Positions 9,948 to 19,900 of a DNA stretch of 45,706 nucleotides are shown piece by piece (positions within the stretch are counted from its first letter, which is position 1; every line of letters starts with the position of its first letter). A program made the translations under genes and the position numbers. The stretch lies in assembly GCA_021325385.1 (NCBI GenBank), contig JAJPHH010000184.1:1-45706 (forward strand), written 5' to 3'. The DNA comes from Alphaproteobacteria bacterium (GTDB taxonomy: Bacteria; Pseudomonadota; Alphaproteobacteria; Rhizobiales; Beijerinckiaceae). Below the pieces are notes generated by a model. It ran no database searches. It was not told the DNA's origin and saw only the letters and a list, made by a program, of their open reading frames with translations.

Positions 9948-12900
9948 ACGCGTCGGCGCCCTTCATCAAAAGGCCGGTGGCGACGACGCTGCTGACCATC
10001 GGCATTGCGTTGTCGGGCGCCTTCGCTTTCACCAAGCTTCCGGTCTCGCCGCTGCCGCAGATCGATTTCCCGACCATCTCGGTTCAAGCCAATATGCCGG
10101 GCGCGAGCCCCGATACGATGGCTTCGAGCGTCGCCAGCCCGCTCGAAAAACATCTCGGCCAGATCGCCGACGTCAGCGAGATGACGTCGCAGAGCGGCGT
10201 CGGCTTCACGCGCATCACCTTGCAATTCGGCCTTGACCGCGACATCAACGGGGCGGCGCGCGACACCCAGGCGGCGATCAACGCGGCGCGCGCCGATCTG
10301 CCGACCAGCCTCAAATCCAATCCGATTTATCGCAAGGTCAATCCCGCCGATTCGCCGATTCTCATCCTCGCTTTGACCTCGCCGACGCGGCCGCAGGGCC
10401 AGCTTTACGACGAAGCCTCCAACGTGATGCAGCAGCGGCTGTCGCAGCTCCCGGGGATCGGCGAAGTCGACTTGAGCGGCGCGGCGCTGCCGGGCGTGCG
10501 CGTCGAACTCAATCCCGGCGCGCTGTTCCACTACGGAATCGGGCTCGAGGACGTGCGCGCCGCTTTGGCTTCGGCCAACGCCAACAGCCCGAAAGGAGCG
10601 ATCGAGGACGACAATTTCCATTATCAGCTTTATACGAACGACCAGGCGAAGGTCGCGGCGCAATATCGCGACCTGGTCGTCGCTTATCGCAACAACGCCG
10701 CAGTGAAGCTCAGCGACCTCGGCGAGGTGGTCGATTCGGTCGAGGACCTGCGCAACGCCGGCCTCGCCAACGGCAAGCCCGCCGTCCTGGTGATTCTCTA
10801 CCGACAGCCCGGCGCGAACATCATCGATACGGTCGATGCGGTCAAAGCCGAACTGCCCTATCTGACCGCGGCCTTGCCGGGCGACGTCTCCATCGCCGTC
10901 GCCATGGATCGTTCGCGCACCATCCGGGCTTCGCTGCATGATACCGAAAGCACGCTCGTCATCGCGGTCATTCTGGTGACGATCGTCGTCTTCGCCTTCT
11001 TGCGTAACCTGCGCGCGACCGCCATCCCGAGCGTCGCCGTGCCGGTCTCGATCATCGGCACGTTCGGCGCGATGTATCTTTTGAACTTCAGCCTCGACAA
11101 CCTGTCGCTGATGGCGCTCACCATCTCGACCGGCTTCGTCGTCGACGACGCCGTCGTCGTGCTCGAGAACATCGCCCGCCATATGGAGAACGGCGCGACC
11201 CGCATGCGCGCCGCATTGCTCGGCGCGCGCGAAGTCGGCTTTACCGTCATCTCGATCAGCATTTCGCTGGTCGCCGTCTTCCTGCCGATCCTCTTGATGG
11301 CCGGCCTGGTCGGCCGCCTGTTCCGGGAATTCGCGCTCACCCTGTCGATGGCGGTGGCGATCTCGCTGGTCATCTCCCTGACGACGACGCCGATGTTGTG
11401 CTCGCGTTTTCTGCCCGGCCCGACCGAGCATTCGACCGGCCGGCTTTATCGCGCCAGCGAGCGCGCCTTCGACGCAATGCTCGGCTTTTATCGTCGCACG
11501 TTGACTGTCGCGCTGCGCCATTCCTTTCTGGTCTTCCTTACGCTCTGCGCCACCGTGGCGCTCAACATCTATCTGTTCGCCCATATCCCCTATGGATTGT
11601 TTCCGCAGCAGGACACCGGGTTGCTGATCGGCTCGATCCAGGCCGACCAGAGCATCTCGTTCCAGGCGATGAAGCAGAAATTCATCGAGTTGCAGAGCAT
11701 CGTCGAAGCTGATCCGGCGGTCGATCACGTCTCCGGTTTCACCGGCGGCCGACAGACGAATTCCGGCTTTGTCTTTGCTTCGCTGAAGCCGCTCGCCGAG
11801 CGCAAAGCCTCGGCCGAGCAAGTCAGCGCGCGGTTGCGGGCGAAGCTCAGCCAGGTGCCGGGCGCGCGGCTTTATTTGCAGCCCGCCGCAGACTTGCGCA
11901 CCGGCGGACGGCAAAGCAATGCGATGTATCAATTCACTCTGACTGCCGACGACACGCAGTTGCTCTACCAATGGGCGCAGCGCCTGATGACGACCATGCA
12001 GGGAATGAGCATTCTGACGGACGTCAATTCCGATCAGCAGCAGAAAGGCCTCGAAGCGCAGCTCAATGTCGATCGCGCGACGGCGATGCGCCTGGGCCTG
12101 GTCATGAGCACCGTCGACAACACGCTTTACGACGCATTCGGCCAGCGCCAGGTTTCGGTCATCTATAGCGCGCTCAATCAGTACCATGTCGTCATGGAGG
12201 TCGCGCCGCGCTATTGGCAGGATCCCGAGACGCTGCGCGACATCTGGGTTTCGACCGCCGGCGCCAATCCCAAAGGCGTGCAGACGACCAACGCTCCGGC
12301 GGGAACCTACGTCGCCTCGAGCGCGACGACAAGCGCCAGTTCGGCGGCCGCGACGATCGCGGCGGATTCGGCCCGCAATTTGGCCATCAATTCGATCGCT
12401 GCGGCCGGCCATTCCAGCGCCTCGGCCGGCGCGTCGGTGTCCACGTCGAAAGAAACGATGATCCCGCTTTCGGCCTTCGCCAGTTTCGGGCCGGGCTTGA
12501 CGCCGCTGTCGGTCAACCATCAGGGCCAGTTCGTCGCGACGACCATTTCCTTCAATCTCGCGCCGGGCCATGCGCTGAGCGAGGCGCAGACCGCCATCCG
12601 CAACGCCATGCTCGACATCCATATGCCGGCGTCGATTCGCGGCTCTTTCGCCGGAACGGCTGCGACGTACCAACAATCGCTTTCGGACGAGCCGCTGCTG
12701 ATCGCGGCGGCGCCCGCGGCGATCTACATCGTGCTGGGCATTCTCTACGAGAGCTATGTGCACCCGTTGACGATCCTCTCGACCCTGCCGTCGGCCGGCG
12801 TCGGCGCGGTCTTGGCGTTGAAGCTGTTCAATATCGAGTTCACGATCATCGCCTTGATCGGCGTGATCTTGCTGATCGGCATCGTCAAGAAGAACGCAAT

Positions 12901-13240
12901 CATGATGATCGACTTCGCGCTGCAGGCGCAGCGCGAAGGCGCGAGCCCGCGCGAGGCGATCGCGCAAGCCTGCCTCCTGCGCTTCCGACCGATCATGATG
13001 ACGACCTGCGCTGCGCTGCTCGGCGCGCTGCCGCTGGCTTTCGGGACGGGCGAGGGTTCGGAATTGCGTCATCCCCTGGGGATTTCGATCGTCGGCGGCT
13101 TGATCGTCAGCCAGGCATTGACGCTCTATACGACCCCGGTCATTTATCTTTACCTGGATCGGCTCAGCCGGCGGCTGCGCCGTCTTTGGCGACGAATTTA
13201 TCTTGGCCGTCCTGAAGCAGGCGTCGCGGGAGTGGGTTGA
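9944..13240 (+). CDS. mdtC: RND multidrug efflux pump subunit, MdtC-like, with an Ala/Ser-rich insertion
   Basis: The second RND pump subunit, 1098 residues, expected to form mixed trimers with the preceding MdtB-like protein. The GTG start overlaps the mdtB stop (GTGA at 9944-9947). It opens [20 protein letters not shown], carries the helix 4 relay [20 protein letters not shown], and ends with [20 protein letters not shown]. It is roughly 70 residues longer than enteric MdtC. Most of the excess lies between [11 protein letters not shown] and [13 protein letters not shown] (bases about 12300-12460), an Ala/Ser/Thr-rich segment ([20 protein letters not shown]) placed before a strand that in relatives follows directly in the second periplasmic (docking/porter) region. 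The reading frame is intact through the insertion. The TGA stop overlaps the ATG of the channel gene by one base. Confidence 0.93.
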   Translation: MNASAPFIKRPVATTLLTIGIALSGAFAFTKLPVSPLPQIDFPTISVQANMPGASPDTMASSVASPLEKHLGQIADVSEMTSQSGVGFTRITLQFGLDRDINGAARDTQAAINAARADLPTSLKSNPIYRKVNPADSPILILALTSPTRPQGQLYDEASNVMQQRLSQLPGIGEVDLSGAALPGVRVELNPGALFHYGIGLEDVRAALASANANSPKGAIEDDNFHYQLYTNDQAKVAAQYRDLVVAYRNNAAVKLSDLGEVVDSVEDLRNAGLANGKPAVLVILYRQPGANIIDTVDAVKAELPYLTAALPGDVSIAVAMDRSRTIRASLHDTESTLVIAVILVTIVVFAFLRNLRATAIPSVAVPVSIIGTFGAMYLLNFSLDNLSLMALTISTGFVVDDAVVVLENIARHMENGATRMRAALLGAREVGFTVISISISLVAVFLPILLMAGLVGRLFREFALTLSMAVAISLVISLTTTPMLCSRFLPGPTEHSTGRLYRASERAFDAMLGFYRRTLTVALRHSFLVFLTLCATVALNIYLFAHIPYGLFPQQDTGLLIGSIQADQSISFQAMKQKFIELQSIVEADPAVDHVSGFTGGRQTNSGFVFASLKPLAERKASAEQVSARLRAKLSQVPGARLYLQPAADLRTGGRQSNAMYQFTLTADDTQLLYQWAQRLMTTMQGMSILTDVNSDQQQKGLEAQLNVDRATAMRLGLVMSTVDNTLYDAFGQRQVSVIYSALNQYHVVMEVAPRYWQDPETLRDIWVSTAGANPKGVQTTNAPAGTYVASSATTSASSAAATIAADSARNLAINSIAAAGHSSASAGASVSTSKETMIPLSAFASFGPGLTPLSVNHQGQFVATTISFNLAPGHALSEAQTAIRNAMLDIHMPASIRGSFAGTAATYQQSLSDEPLLIAAAPAAIYIVLGILYESYVHPLTILSTLPSAGVGAVLALKLFNIEFTIIALIGVILLIGIVKKNAIMMIDFALQAQREGASPREAIAQACLLRFRPIMMTTCAALLGALPLAFGTGEGSELRHPLGISIVGGLIVSQALTLYTTPVIYLYLDRLSRRLRRLWRRIYLGRPEAGVAGVG

Positions 13241-14685
13241 TGGGGCGCGGGGGGCCCGGCGGCGGCTGGGGCGTGATCGGCGTTGCCTTGTCGCTCGGCG
13301 GTTGCGCCGTGGTCGGGCCGGACTATGTCAAACCGGCGGCGATCGTTCCCGCGCAATACAAAGAGATCAAGGGCTGGAGGCCTGCGCAGCCGCGCGACGA
13401 ATACGAGAAAGGCGCGTGGTGGGAGGCGTTTCGCGATCCCGAGCTCAACGCGCTCGAATCGCAGGTCGCGATCAGCAATCAAACGCTGAAAGCGGACGAA
13501 GCGAATTACCGCCAAGCGCAAGCGTTGATCGCCGAAGCGCGAGCGCAGCTTCTGCCGACGCTCACGCTGAACGGCAGCGCGACGCGCGACAATTCCGGCG
13601 GCCGGCCGGCGACGACGCTCGTGTTGGAGGGCGAAGGGACCTGGACGCCCGACATTTGGGGCAAGATCCGCCGCACGATCGAAGGCCAGGCCGCGGGCGC
13701 GCAGGCCAGCGCCGCCGACCTCGCCAACGCGAAACTGTCGGCGCAATCCTCGCTGGCCGCCGCCTATTTCCAATTGCGCGAGACCGATTCTCTGCACGAC
13801 CTGCTCGACGATACGGTCAAGCAGTATCAACGCGCGCTGGAGATCACCCAGAATCAGTACCATGCCGGCACGTCGGCGCGCTCCGACGTGATCACCGCGC
13901 AGGCCTTGGTGCTCGCCGCCCAGGCGCAGGAGATCAATACCGGCGTCGCCCGGGGGCAATTCGAACACGCGGTCGCCGTGCTGATGGGTCGCCCGCCGGC
14001 AGGCCTGAGCATCGCTCACGGCGCGCTGACGCATCACGCGCCCAATATCCCGGTGCGGCTGCCGTCGACCTTGCTCGAACGGCGCCCCGACATCGCCGCC
14101 GCCGAGCGCGCCATGCAGGAGCAGAACGCGCAGATCGGCGTCGCCATGGCCGCGTACTATCCGGACATCACGCTATCCGGGCTTCTCGGGGCCGAAAGCA
14201 CGCCCGGAATCAGGTCGCTGATCTCCAATCCGGTCTGGTCGATCACGGCCTCGTTTGCCCAGACCTTGTTCAATGGCGGCCTTACCGACGCCCAAGTCGC
14301 GGCGGCGCGCGCTACATATGAGGCGAGCGTCGCGACTTATCGCCAGACCGTTTTGACCGCCTTCCAGCAAGTCGAGGACGAGCTGGTCGCGACCCGCGTT
14401 CTCGCCCAGCAGGAGCGCGTGCAGATCGAGGCGGTGAAAGCCGCCGAACAGGCGGTTCAAATTGCGCTCAACGAATATCGCGCCGGCACGCAGAATTTCA
14501 CCACGGTCGTGACCGCGGCGGCGACGGCGCTGTCGGACGAGGAAGCCCTGCTGACGACGCGCGAGCAGCGCGTCCTTGCGGCGGTCTCCCTGATCGTCGC
14601 CTTGGGCGGCGGCTGGACCGACGCGCAATTGCCGGTCTCGACCAGCGAGGCGCCGGCTGTTCTGGCGAGCGACGCGAAGCAATAG
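13240..14685 (+). CDS. outer-membrane efflux channel lipoprotein (OprM/NodT family)
   Basis: This is the TolC-like outer-membrane exit duct of the tripartite efflux system. The ATG at 13240 shares its A with the upstream stop codon; a TTG three bases earlier is a possible alternative. The 481-residue product starts with a lipoprotein signal: hydrophobic GGGWGVIGVALSLGGC, where LGGC is the lipobox and Cys22 the expected acylated residue. After it comes the family's first motif (VVGPDYVKPAAIVPAQYKE), then the typical AWWEAFRDPELNALESQVA. Two repeats of the outer-membrane factor domain follow; the second holds LLERRPDIAAAERAMQEQNA and the AAYYPDITLSGLLG segment. The length is usual for NodT-type channels. 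With its own channel encoded, the operon does not depend on a separate TolC. Confidence 0.94.
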   Translation: MGRGGPGGGWGVIGVALSLGGCAVVGPDYVKPAAIVPAQYKEIKGWRPAQPRDEYEKGAWWEAFRDPELNALESQVAISNQTLKADEANYRQAQALIAEARAQLLPTLTLNGSATRDNSGGRPATTLVLEGEGTWTPDIWGKIRRTIEGQAAGAQASAADLANAKLSAQSSLAAAYFQLRETDSLHDLLDDTVKQYQRALEITQNQYHAGTSARSDVITAQALVLAAQAQEINTGVARGQFEHAVAVLMGRPPAGLSIAHGALTHHAPNIPVRLPSTLLERRPDIAAAERAMQEQNAQIGVAMAAYYPDITLSGLLGAESTPGIRSLISNPVWSITASFAQTLFNGGLTDAQVAAARATYEASVATYRQTVLTAFQQVEDELVATRVLAQQERVQIEAVKAAEQAVQIALNEYRAGTQNFTTVVTAAATALSDEEALLTTREQRVLAAVSLIVALGGGWTDAQLPVSTSEAPAVLASDAKQ

Positions 14686-14757
14686 CGACGAAAGAACAGC
14701 CGAAGTCCCGTCGCCGTCGCGAGAAGCGAAGCGACGACTCCATCCAGGAACGGCGGC

Positions 14758-14844
14758 GTCTCGAAGCGGGTGAACAAGGCGCCGAAGCTGGACCAGCCAG
14801 ATGATGACGCGGGGTTGAGTGAAGCGATCGGACCGGCCGGCTGA
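14758..14844 (+). pseudogene. truncated copy of the 3' end of the SRAP gene
   Basis: Bases 14761-14793 are identical to 16855-16887 inside the intact SRAP gene, and similarity continues with scattered changes for about 35 more bases. In frame it reads VSKRVNKAPKLD, then QPDDDAGLSEA, against the intact EPDDDAGLVEAV. It runs past the normal stop position to a TGA at 14842 (IGPAG). Nothing upstream of VSKR resembles the rest of SRAP, so only the last 24 or so codons are present. The copy lies about 2.1 kb before the intact gene, in the same orientation, just after the efflux operon. Confidence 0.85.
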
Positions 14845-14930
14845 CTCGGCCGACCATACTGGCGGGCCGCGTATGGCCGGATGAGCCGCCAGGTGATACA
14901 AGGTTCTGAATTGGAGCAGGTTCGGAGCCA

Positions 14931-15176
14931 ATGCCCGTTAATCTCTCGATCAAAAACGCGCCCGACGATCTCGTCGCCCGTTTGCGGCGGCGGGCCGAGC
15001 GGCGCCATCGCTCGCTGCAAGGCGAGTTGCTCGCCATCCTCCAAGAGGCGGTCGGGTCCGAGCGTGACCTAAGTCCCGCCGAGTTGTTCGCGGAAGTCCG
15101 GCGCCTTGGTCTCCGCACGCCGGCCGACTCGGCCGGAATCATTCGGGCCGACCGTGACCGCTCCGGTCGAGCTTGA
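14931..15176 (+). CDS. FitA-like (Arc/ribbon-helix-helix) antitoxin, apparently orphan
   Basis: An 81-residue DNA-binding antitoxin of the FitA/VapB ribbon-helix-helix group. The opening MPVNLSIKNAPDDLVARLRR gives the short beta strand and first helix, and HRSLQGELLAILQEAV the second helix, as in FitA-like proteins. The tail (LSPAELFAEVRRLGLRTPAD) would normally wrap a PIN-domain toxin. Such genes are almost always followed at once by a vapC/fitB toxin. Here the next ATG (15178) opens a frame of only eight codons (MARLLEQK) before a TAG, and no PIN domain follows. The antitoxin therefore looks orphaned, either after toxin loss or as a stand-alone regulator. Its start fits the family exactly. 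Confidence 0.85.
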   Translation: MPVNLSIKNAPDDLVARLRRRAERRHRSLQGELLAILQEAVGSERDLSPAELFAEVRRLGLRTPADSAGIIRADRDRSGRA

Positions 15177-15234
15177 CATGGCTCGTCTCTTAGAACAAAA
15201 ATAGAACACCTTCCCCAGCGTCGGGACCGCCGAA

Positions 15235-15450
15235 ATGTCAGCCCGCCCGAACGCGGCGCGCGCCGCCGCGAACGATCCGTCGTCGCCGTCCGACGCCGCG
15301 ACGGCCGCCGACCGCTTCCTGGCGGCCTATGGCGGCGACGCGCGGGCGGCGATCGCCGAACTGCTTGCCGCGATGCGCATGCTGGCGGACGACAATCGCG
15401 CGCTCGTCGCGGCGGCCTCGCACGGCTTCGCCCGCCGGCCGCCGAGATGA
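15235..15450 (+). CDS. small protein of unknown function, Ala-rich helical
   Basis: Not recognised. The 71-residue frame begins MSARPNAARAAANDPSSP and has a low-complexity Ala/Pro start. It then has an ordered-looking helical stretch (AADRFLAAYGGDARAAIAEL, LAAMRMLADDNRALVAAASH) and an Arg/Pro tail (FARRPPR). It stops 6 bases before the start of the next small gene on the same strand, a spacing that suggests a two-gene unit and is the main argument that it is real. No membrane segment, signal peptide or catalytic motif is visible. It could still be a chance frame in GC-rich DNA. Confidence 0.5.
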   Translation: MSARPNAARAAANDPSSPSDAATAADRFLAAYGGDARAAIAELLAAMRMLADDNRALVAAASHGFARRPPR

Positions 15451-15456
15451 CGCGCC

Positions 15457-15747
15457 ATGCCGACGCTCGTTTTCGGCCCCGGAGACCGCGACGGCTACAC
15501 CCTGCGGAAAGTGGCCGAGCTTCGGCTGACTCTCGCCTTCGAGTGCCGGAACTGCCGCAAGATCGCGCAGGAAGACATTCTCGAATTGATCGAGAAGCAT
15601 GGCCTCGCCGCCAAGCTCGGCGATCTGCGCCGCCGCGCGAAATGCACGCGTTGCAACCGGCGCGCCGCCGATATTCTCTTGCGCCAGCCCGGCGTTCGCG
15701 GCGACAAGGCCTGGCGGCCGCATCCGCCGCGCGCGACTCGAGACTGA
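15457..15747 (+). CDS. small zinc-ribbon-like protein of unknown function
   Basis: The 96-residue product has two CxxC pairs, FECRNCRK (about residues 30-33) and AKCTRCNR (about residues 62-65). They flank a helical segment EDILELIEKHGLAAKLGDLR. That arrangement is a probable four-cysteine zinc-binding site with an inserted helix. The N-terminus (MPTLVFGPGDRDGYTLRKVA) is strand-like and the C-terminus is basic (RGDKAWRPHPPRATRD). Such small treble-clef or ribbon proteins often bind nucleic acid or protein, but no specific function can be assigned. It follows the 71-residue gene by 6 bases. Good codon use and the conserved-looking Cys pairs support a real gene. Confidence 0.65.
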   Translation: MPTLVFGPGDRDGYTLRKVAELRLTLAFECRNCRKIAQEDILELIEKHGLAAKLGDLRRRAKCTRCNRRAADILLRQPGVRGDKAWRPHPPRATRD

Positions 15748-15963
15748 GAGGTTTGCGAGAGGCAATCACGAGAGTTAGGCGATGGTCTCGAAGGCGCAGG
15801 ACTGGCCGCCGCCGCGGCGCCACGCCAGCCGATCGCCGTCAACCCGCCATCGCGCCGCAAACGCTTGCGCGACAGTACATCCGCTGATGCAGCGCGATGA
15901 CGGGCGCTACGCTTCGCTTCGCCCCCTACGGGGTGACTGCGATCGTCCGGCGCGGCATTGTTG

Positions 15964-16029
15964 GCTACCGTTGAACTTTGGTGACAAAAGTGGCCGCTGG
16001 CCGCTTTTGTCACCAAAGTTCACGGTAGC
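15964..16029. repeat. long near-perfect hairpin in the intergenic region before the SRAP gene
   Basis: The left arm 15964-15994 starts GCTACCGTTGAACTTTGGTG and the right arm is 16000-16029. They are reverse complements except for one extra T in the left arm and one G-T or mismatch near the loop. The loop is the five bases CGCTG. The surrounding 15748-16230 has no convincing gene. Arms of 30-31 bases are longer than a normal terminator, and there is a short A-run (CAAAAAGG) after the right arm. It may be a small mobile palindromic element or a strong bidirectional terminator. Confidence 0.85.
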
Positions 16030-16230
16030 AAAAAGGCCATCGCCGCGCGGAGGGGTCAAGCCTCGCCCTGGCTCAGCGCCGAGGGACGCACTCTAAGCCT
16101 GCCGAGGCGAGGCGACCGCGAAGCGGCTTGGGCTTGACGCCGAGCACGGCGATGGCATGCAGGATAAAACTCGTTTCGCGCTGTGGCGGACCCGTCTGAT
16201 CGGAAAACGCTCCAAAGAGGACAGAAAAAC

Positions 16231-16926
16231 ATGTGCGGACGCTTCACCGCCGCTCATTCCTGGGAAGAGCTGGTCAAGGCCTTCAACCTGCTCGGCCAGC
16301 CGCCGCATAATTTGAGGCCGCGCTACAACATCGCGCCGACGACGATGGTCGATGTCGTCGTCGATCGCGGCCAGGGCCGCGAGCTCGTCTCGATGCGCTG
16401 GGGCCTCGTCCCCAATTGGGCGAAGCCCGATCCGAAAGACCCGATGAAGCCGGCTTCGTCCTTCGCGACCTTCAACGCGCGCTCCGAAGAGGTCGACGTT
16501 AAGCCGACCTTTCGCGACGCCTGGCGCCTCAAGCGCCGCTGCATCGTCCCGGCGAGCGGCTTCTACGAATGGACGGGCGACAAGACCGATCGCCAGCCGC
16601 ATTATTTCACCAGGCTCGACGGCAAGCTCATCGCCTTCGCCGGCCTGTGGGACGTCTGGAAGAACAGGAAGACCGGCGAAGAGACTTATTCCTGCACCAT
16701 CCTCGTCCACGAGCCGAGCCGCTTCATGGCCCAGTTCCACGACCGCATGCCCGCGATCCTGGAGGAGCAGGATTTCGACGGCTGGCTGAAAGGGACAATC
16801 GGCAAGGAGGCGCTGCTGCCGGCGCCGGAGAACGTGCTGCGCGAATGGCTGGTGTCGAAGCGGGTGAACAAGGCGCCGAAGCTGGACGAGCCTGATGACG
16901 ATGCGGGGTTGGTGGAGGCGGTTTAA
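16231..16926 (+). CDS. SRAP-domain protein (YedK/HMCES family), abasic-site DNA-protein crosslinker
   Basis: SRAP proteins react through Cys2 with abasic sites in single-stranded DNA and form a stable thiazolidine crosslink that shields the lesion. The start at 16231 is set by the obligatory MCGRF opening, with AAAGAGG just ahead; the frame is open to 16183 but that would bury Cys2. Key residues are all visible: Cys2, the Asn of FATFNARSE, the Glu of ASGFYEWTG, and the His of FHDRMPAIL. MRWGLVPNWAK and RCIVPASGFYEW are family signatures. The length of 231 residues is normal. The gene is 24 bases ahead of a restriction-modification gene on the same strand. A broken copy of its last codons sits at 14758-14844. 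Confidence 0.95.
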   Translation: MCGRFTAAHSWEELVKAFNLLGQPPHNLRPRYNIAPTTMVDVVVDRGQGRELVSMRWGLVPNWAKPDPKDPMKPASSFATFNARSEEVDVKPTFRDAWRLKRRCIVPASGFYEWTGDKTDRQPHYFTRLDGKLIAFAGLWDVWKNRKTGEETYSCTILVHEPSRFMAQFHDRMPAILEEQDFDGWLKGTIGKEALLPAPENVLREWLVSKRVNKAPKLDEPDDDAGLVEAV

Positions 16927-16950
16927 AGCGTCCGCGCTTGACGACGCGGC

Positions 16951-19900
16951 TTGGGCTCGCCGAAAAATCAGCACTGGATCGAATCGGGGCGCTCGTTGCA
17001 GAAATCGACATTCGCCGGCATCGTATCGGCGTTCGGCGCCGAAGCGCGCGCCAAGCTGGACAATCCTGCGGTTTCAGGCGCTCCCGAGGATCAACTCCGG
17101 GCGCCCCTCGAAGCGCTGTTTCAGAGACTCGCCGCGCTCGATGACCTCGCGCCCGGCGGCTTGTCGCTTGTCGGGGAATCGAGGCTGGCGAATTTGCAGA
17201 CGCGGCCGGATTACGCGGTCAGCGTCAACAACGCGCTTGTTGGATTCATCGAGATTAAGGCGCCGAGCAAGGGTTGCGACCCCCGCAAATTCTCCGACCC
17301 GCACGACAAGGAGCAATGGGGCAAGCTTAAGTCGTTGCCCAACGTTGTCTATACCGACGGTAACGGGTTCAGCCTCTGGCGCAACGGCGAACTCGCCGCG
17401 AAGATCGTCCTGCTCGAAGGCGACATCGAAACCTCGGGCACGAAGCTCAAAGCGCCCGAAACGTTACGTGCGCTTGTCGCGGACTTTCTGAGCTGGGCGC
17501 CGCAGGCGCCAACCAGTGTCAAGGCGCTTGCGCAGACCAGCGCGCGCCTCTGCCGCCTGCTGCGGGAGGAGGTTCTGGAGCAGATGGCGGCGGGCCATGT
17601 CAGCCTGACGCTTCTGAAGAAGGACTGGCGCAAGCTGTTGTTTCCGGATGCAAGCGACGAGCAATTCGCCGACGGCTATGCGCAGGCCGTAACGTTCGGC
17701 TTGTTGATGGCGCGCGCCTTCGACATCTCTCTGAAGGACGGCGTCGAACTGGCGGCGATCAAGCTCAAGAAATCGAACACGCTGATCGGCGCCGCGCTCA
17801 ATCTTTTGACCGAGGACGAAGCCAACCAGCAATCGCTGAAGACTTCGCTCGGCACGCTGACGCGCGTGCTGAACGAGGTGAACTGGTCGACGCTCAGCAA
17901 GGACAAGCCGGAAGCATGGCTCTATTTCTACGAGTATTTTCTCGAAGTCTATGACAATCGCCTGCGTAAGCTCACCGGCTCCTACTACACGCCGCCGGAA
18001 GTCGTCAGCGCGATGACCCGCCTCGTGGACCAGGCATTGCGCGGGCCCCTGTTCGAGCGAGCGGCGGGCCTTGCGTCGTCTGATGTGACGCTCGCCGACC
18101 CCGCAGTTGGTACAGGCACGTTCCTGCTCGGCGCGCTCAGACGCATCGCTGAAAACGTCGAGAAGGATCAGGGTCCCGGCGCGGTTGGCCCAGCAATCGC
18201 CGCAGCCGCGAAACGGCTATTCGGCTTCGAGTTGCAGTTCGGTCCGTTCGCGGTGGCGCAATTGCGTCTGCTGGCGGAAATGCGGGCCTTGACGAAGACG
18301 ACTGGGAAAAAGGCGTCGGCGCCAGAACTCAACCTCTACATTACCGACACGCTCGGTAATCCCTTTGTCGAGGATGAACAATTTCTGCACATCGTCGAGC
18401 CCATCGCGAAATCGCGGCGCGAGGCGAACCGGGTCAAGCGCGAGCAGCCCATCACTGTCGTCATCGGCAATCCGCCTTACAAGGAGAAGGCGGAAGGACG
18501 CGGTGGCTGGATTGAAAGGGGTGCAGGAGGCGACCTCCACGCGCCGCTCGACCGCTGGAAAGCGCCGCCCGAATGGGGAGTCGGCGCGCATGGCAAGCAC
18601 CTGAAGAACCTCTACGTGTATTTCTGGCGCTGGGCGACGTTGAAAGTCTTCGGTTCGGGACGGTTCGCGGCGACAGGCCAACCGGATACCGATGAAGAAG
18701 GGATCGTGTGTTTCATAACAGTGGCCGGCTTCCTTAATGGACCCGGCTTCGAAAAGATGCGTGACGACTTGCGCCGGACGTGCTCGGATATATGGGTGAT
18801 CGACTGTTCGCCAGAAGGCCATCAGCCGGACGTGCCGACGCGCATCTTCCAGGGCGTGCAGCACCCGGTGTGTATTGTACTTGCCGCGCGTAGGCTAGGG
18901 AAGGCTGAGAGCAAGGCGGCGCGTGTACGGTTTCGTTCTCTGCCCGGGGGCAAGCGCGAACAAAAATTTGCCGCGCTTGCGGCGCTGTCCCTTGACGATG
19001 AGAGCTGGGTTGACTGTCCAGAGGACTGGCGCGCGCCTTTCCTACCGCACGTCGGCGGCAAGTGGGGCGATTTTGCGCCTTTGCAGTCCCTGTTTAGTTT
19101 CGCCGGGCCGGGCGTTATGCCCGGGCGGACATGGGCAATCGCCCCGGATCGCGAAACACTGCTAAAGCGTTGGAGCGCGCTGATCGCCGAGAAGGATTTA
19201 AGCCGGAAGGAAGTACTGTTTCATCCGCAAATGCGGAAGGGCAAGGTCGCCAGTAGACACATTGCCAAAACAGTCGAACAGCACTTGGGTACTATTCTTA
19301 CTCGCAACGTGTCGGTAAAGAATGACACCGGGGCATGTCCCTCTCCGATTCGCTATTCTTTCCGATCTTTCGATCGGCAGTGGCTAATCGGAGACGCCAG
19401 ATTGTTGAACGATCCCCGCCCGAAGTTATGGAGCGCCTACTCGAATAAGCAAATCTTCATAACAGCGCTTGAAGCATATGCTCCTAAGTCCGGCCCCGCC
19501 TTAACGCTAACGAGTCTGATTCCTGATCAAGACCACTACAAGGGCTCATTCGGCGGCCGCGTTTATCCGCTATGGACCGATGCGCCGGGGAAGAAGCCGA
19601 ATGTGCGTGCAGATATGTTGCAGGCGCTTGCCAAAGCGCTGGGTGCTGCGGTCAGTGCCGAGGACCTCGTCACCTACATCGCCGCTGTGATGGCGCATCC
19701 GGCCTTCACTATGCGATTTCACACCGATCTAGTGCGGCCTGGCCTGCGCGTACCGCTGACGGCGGACAAAAAGCTTTTCGAAGAGGCCGCCGCGCTCGGC
19801 CGCGAAGTGGTCTGGCTGCATTGCTACGGCGAACGTTTCATCGACCCGGCTGCGGGCCGGCCGAAGGGTCCGCCGCGCCTAGCGAAGGGTGAGGCGCCCT

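Noticed and set aside
9872..13072. 1066-residue minus-strand open frame opposite the second RND pump
   Set aside because: Its composition (Arg, Asp, Gly, His-rich, no domains) is typical of antisense frames in GC-rich DNA; the sense strand encodes a complete RND pump.
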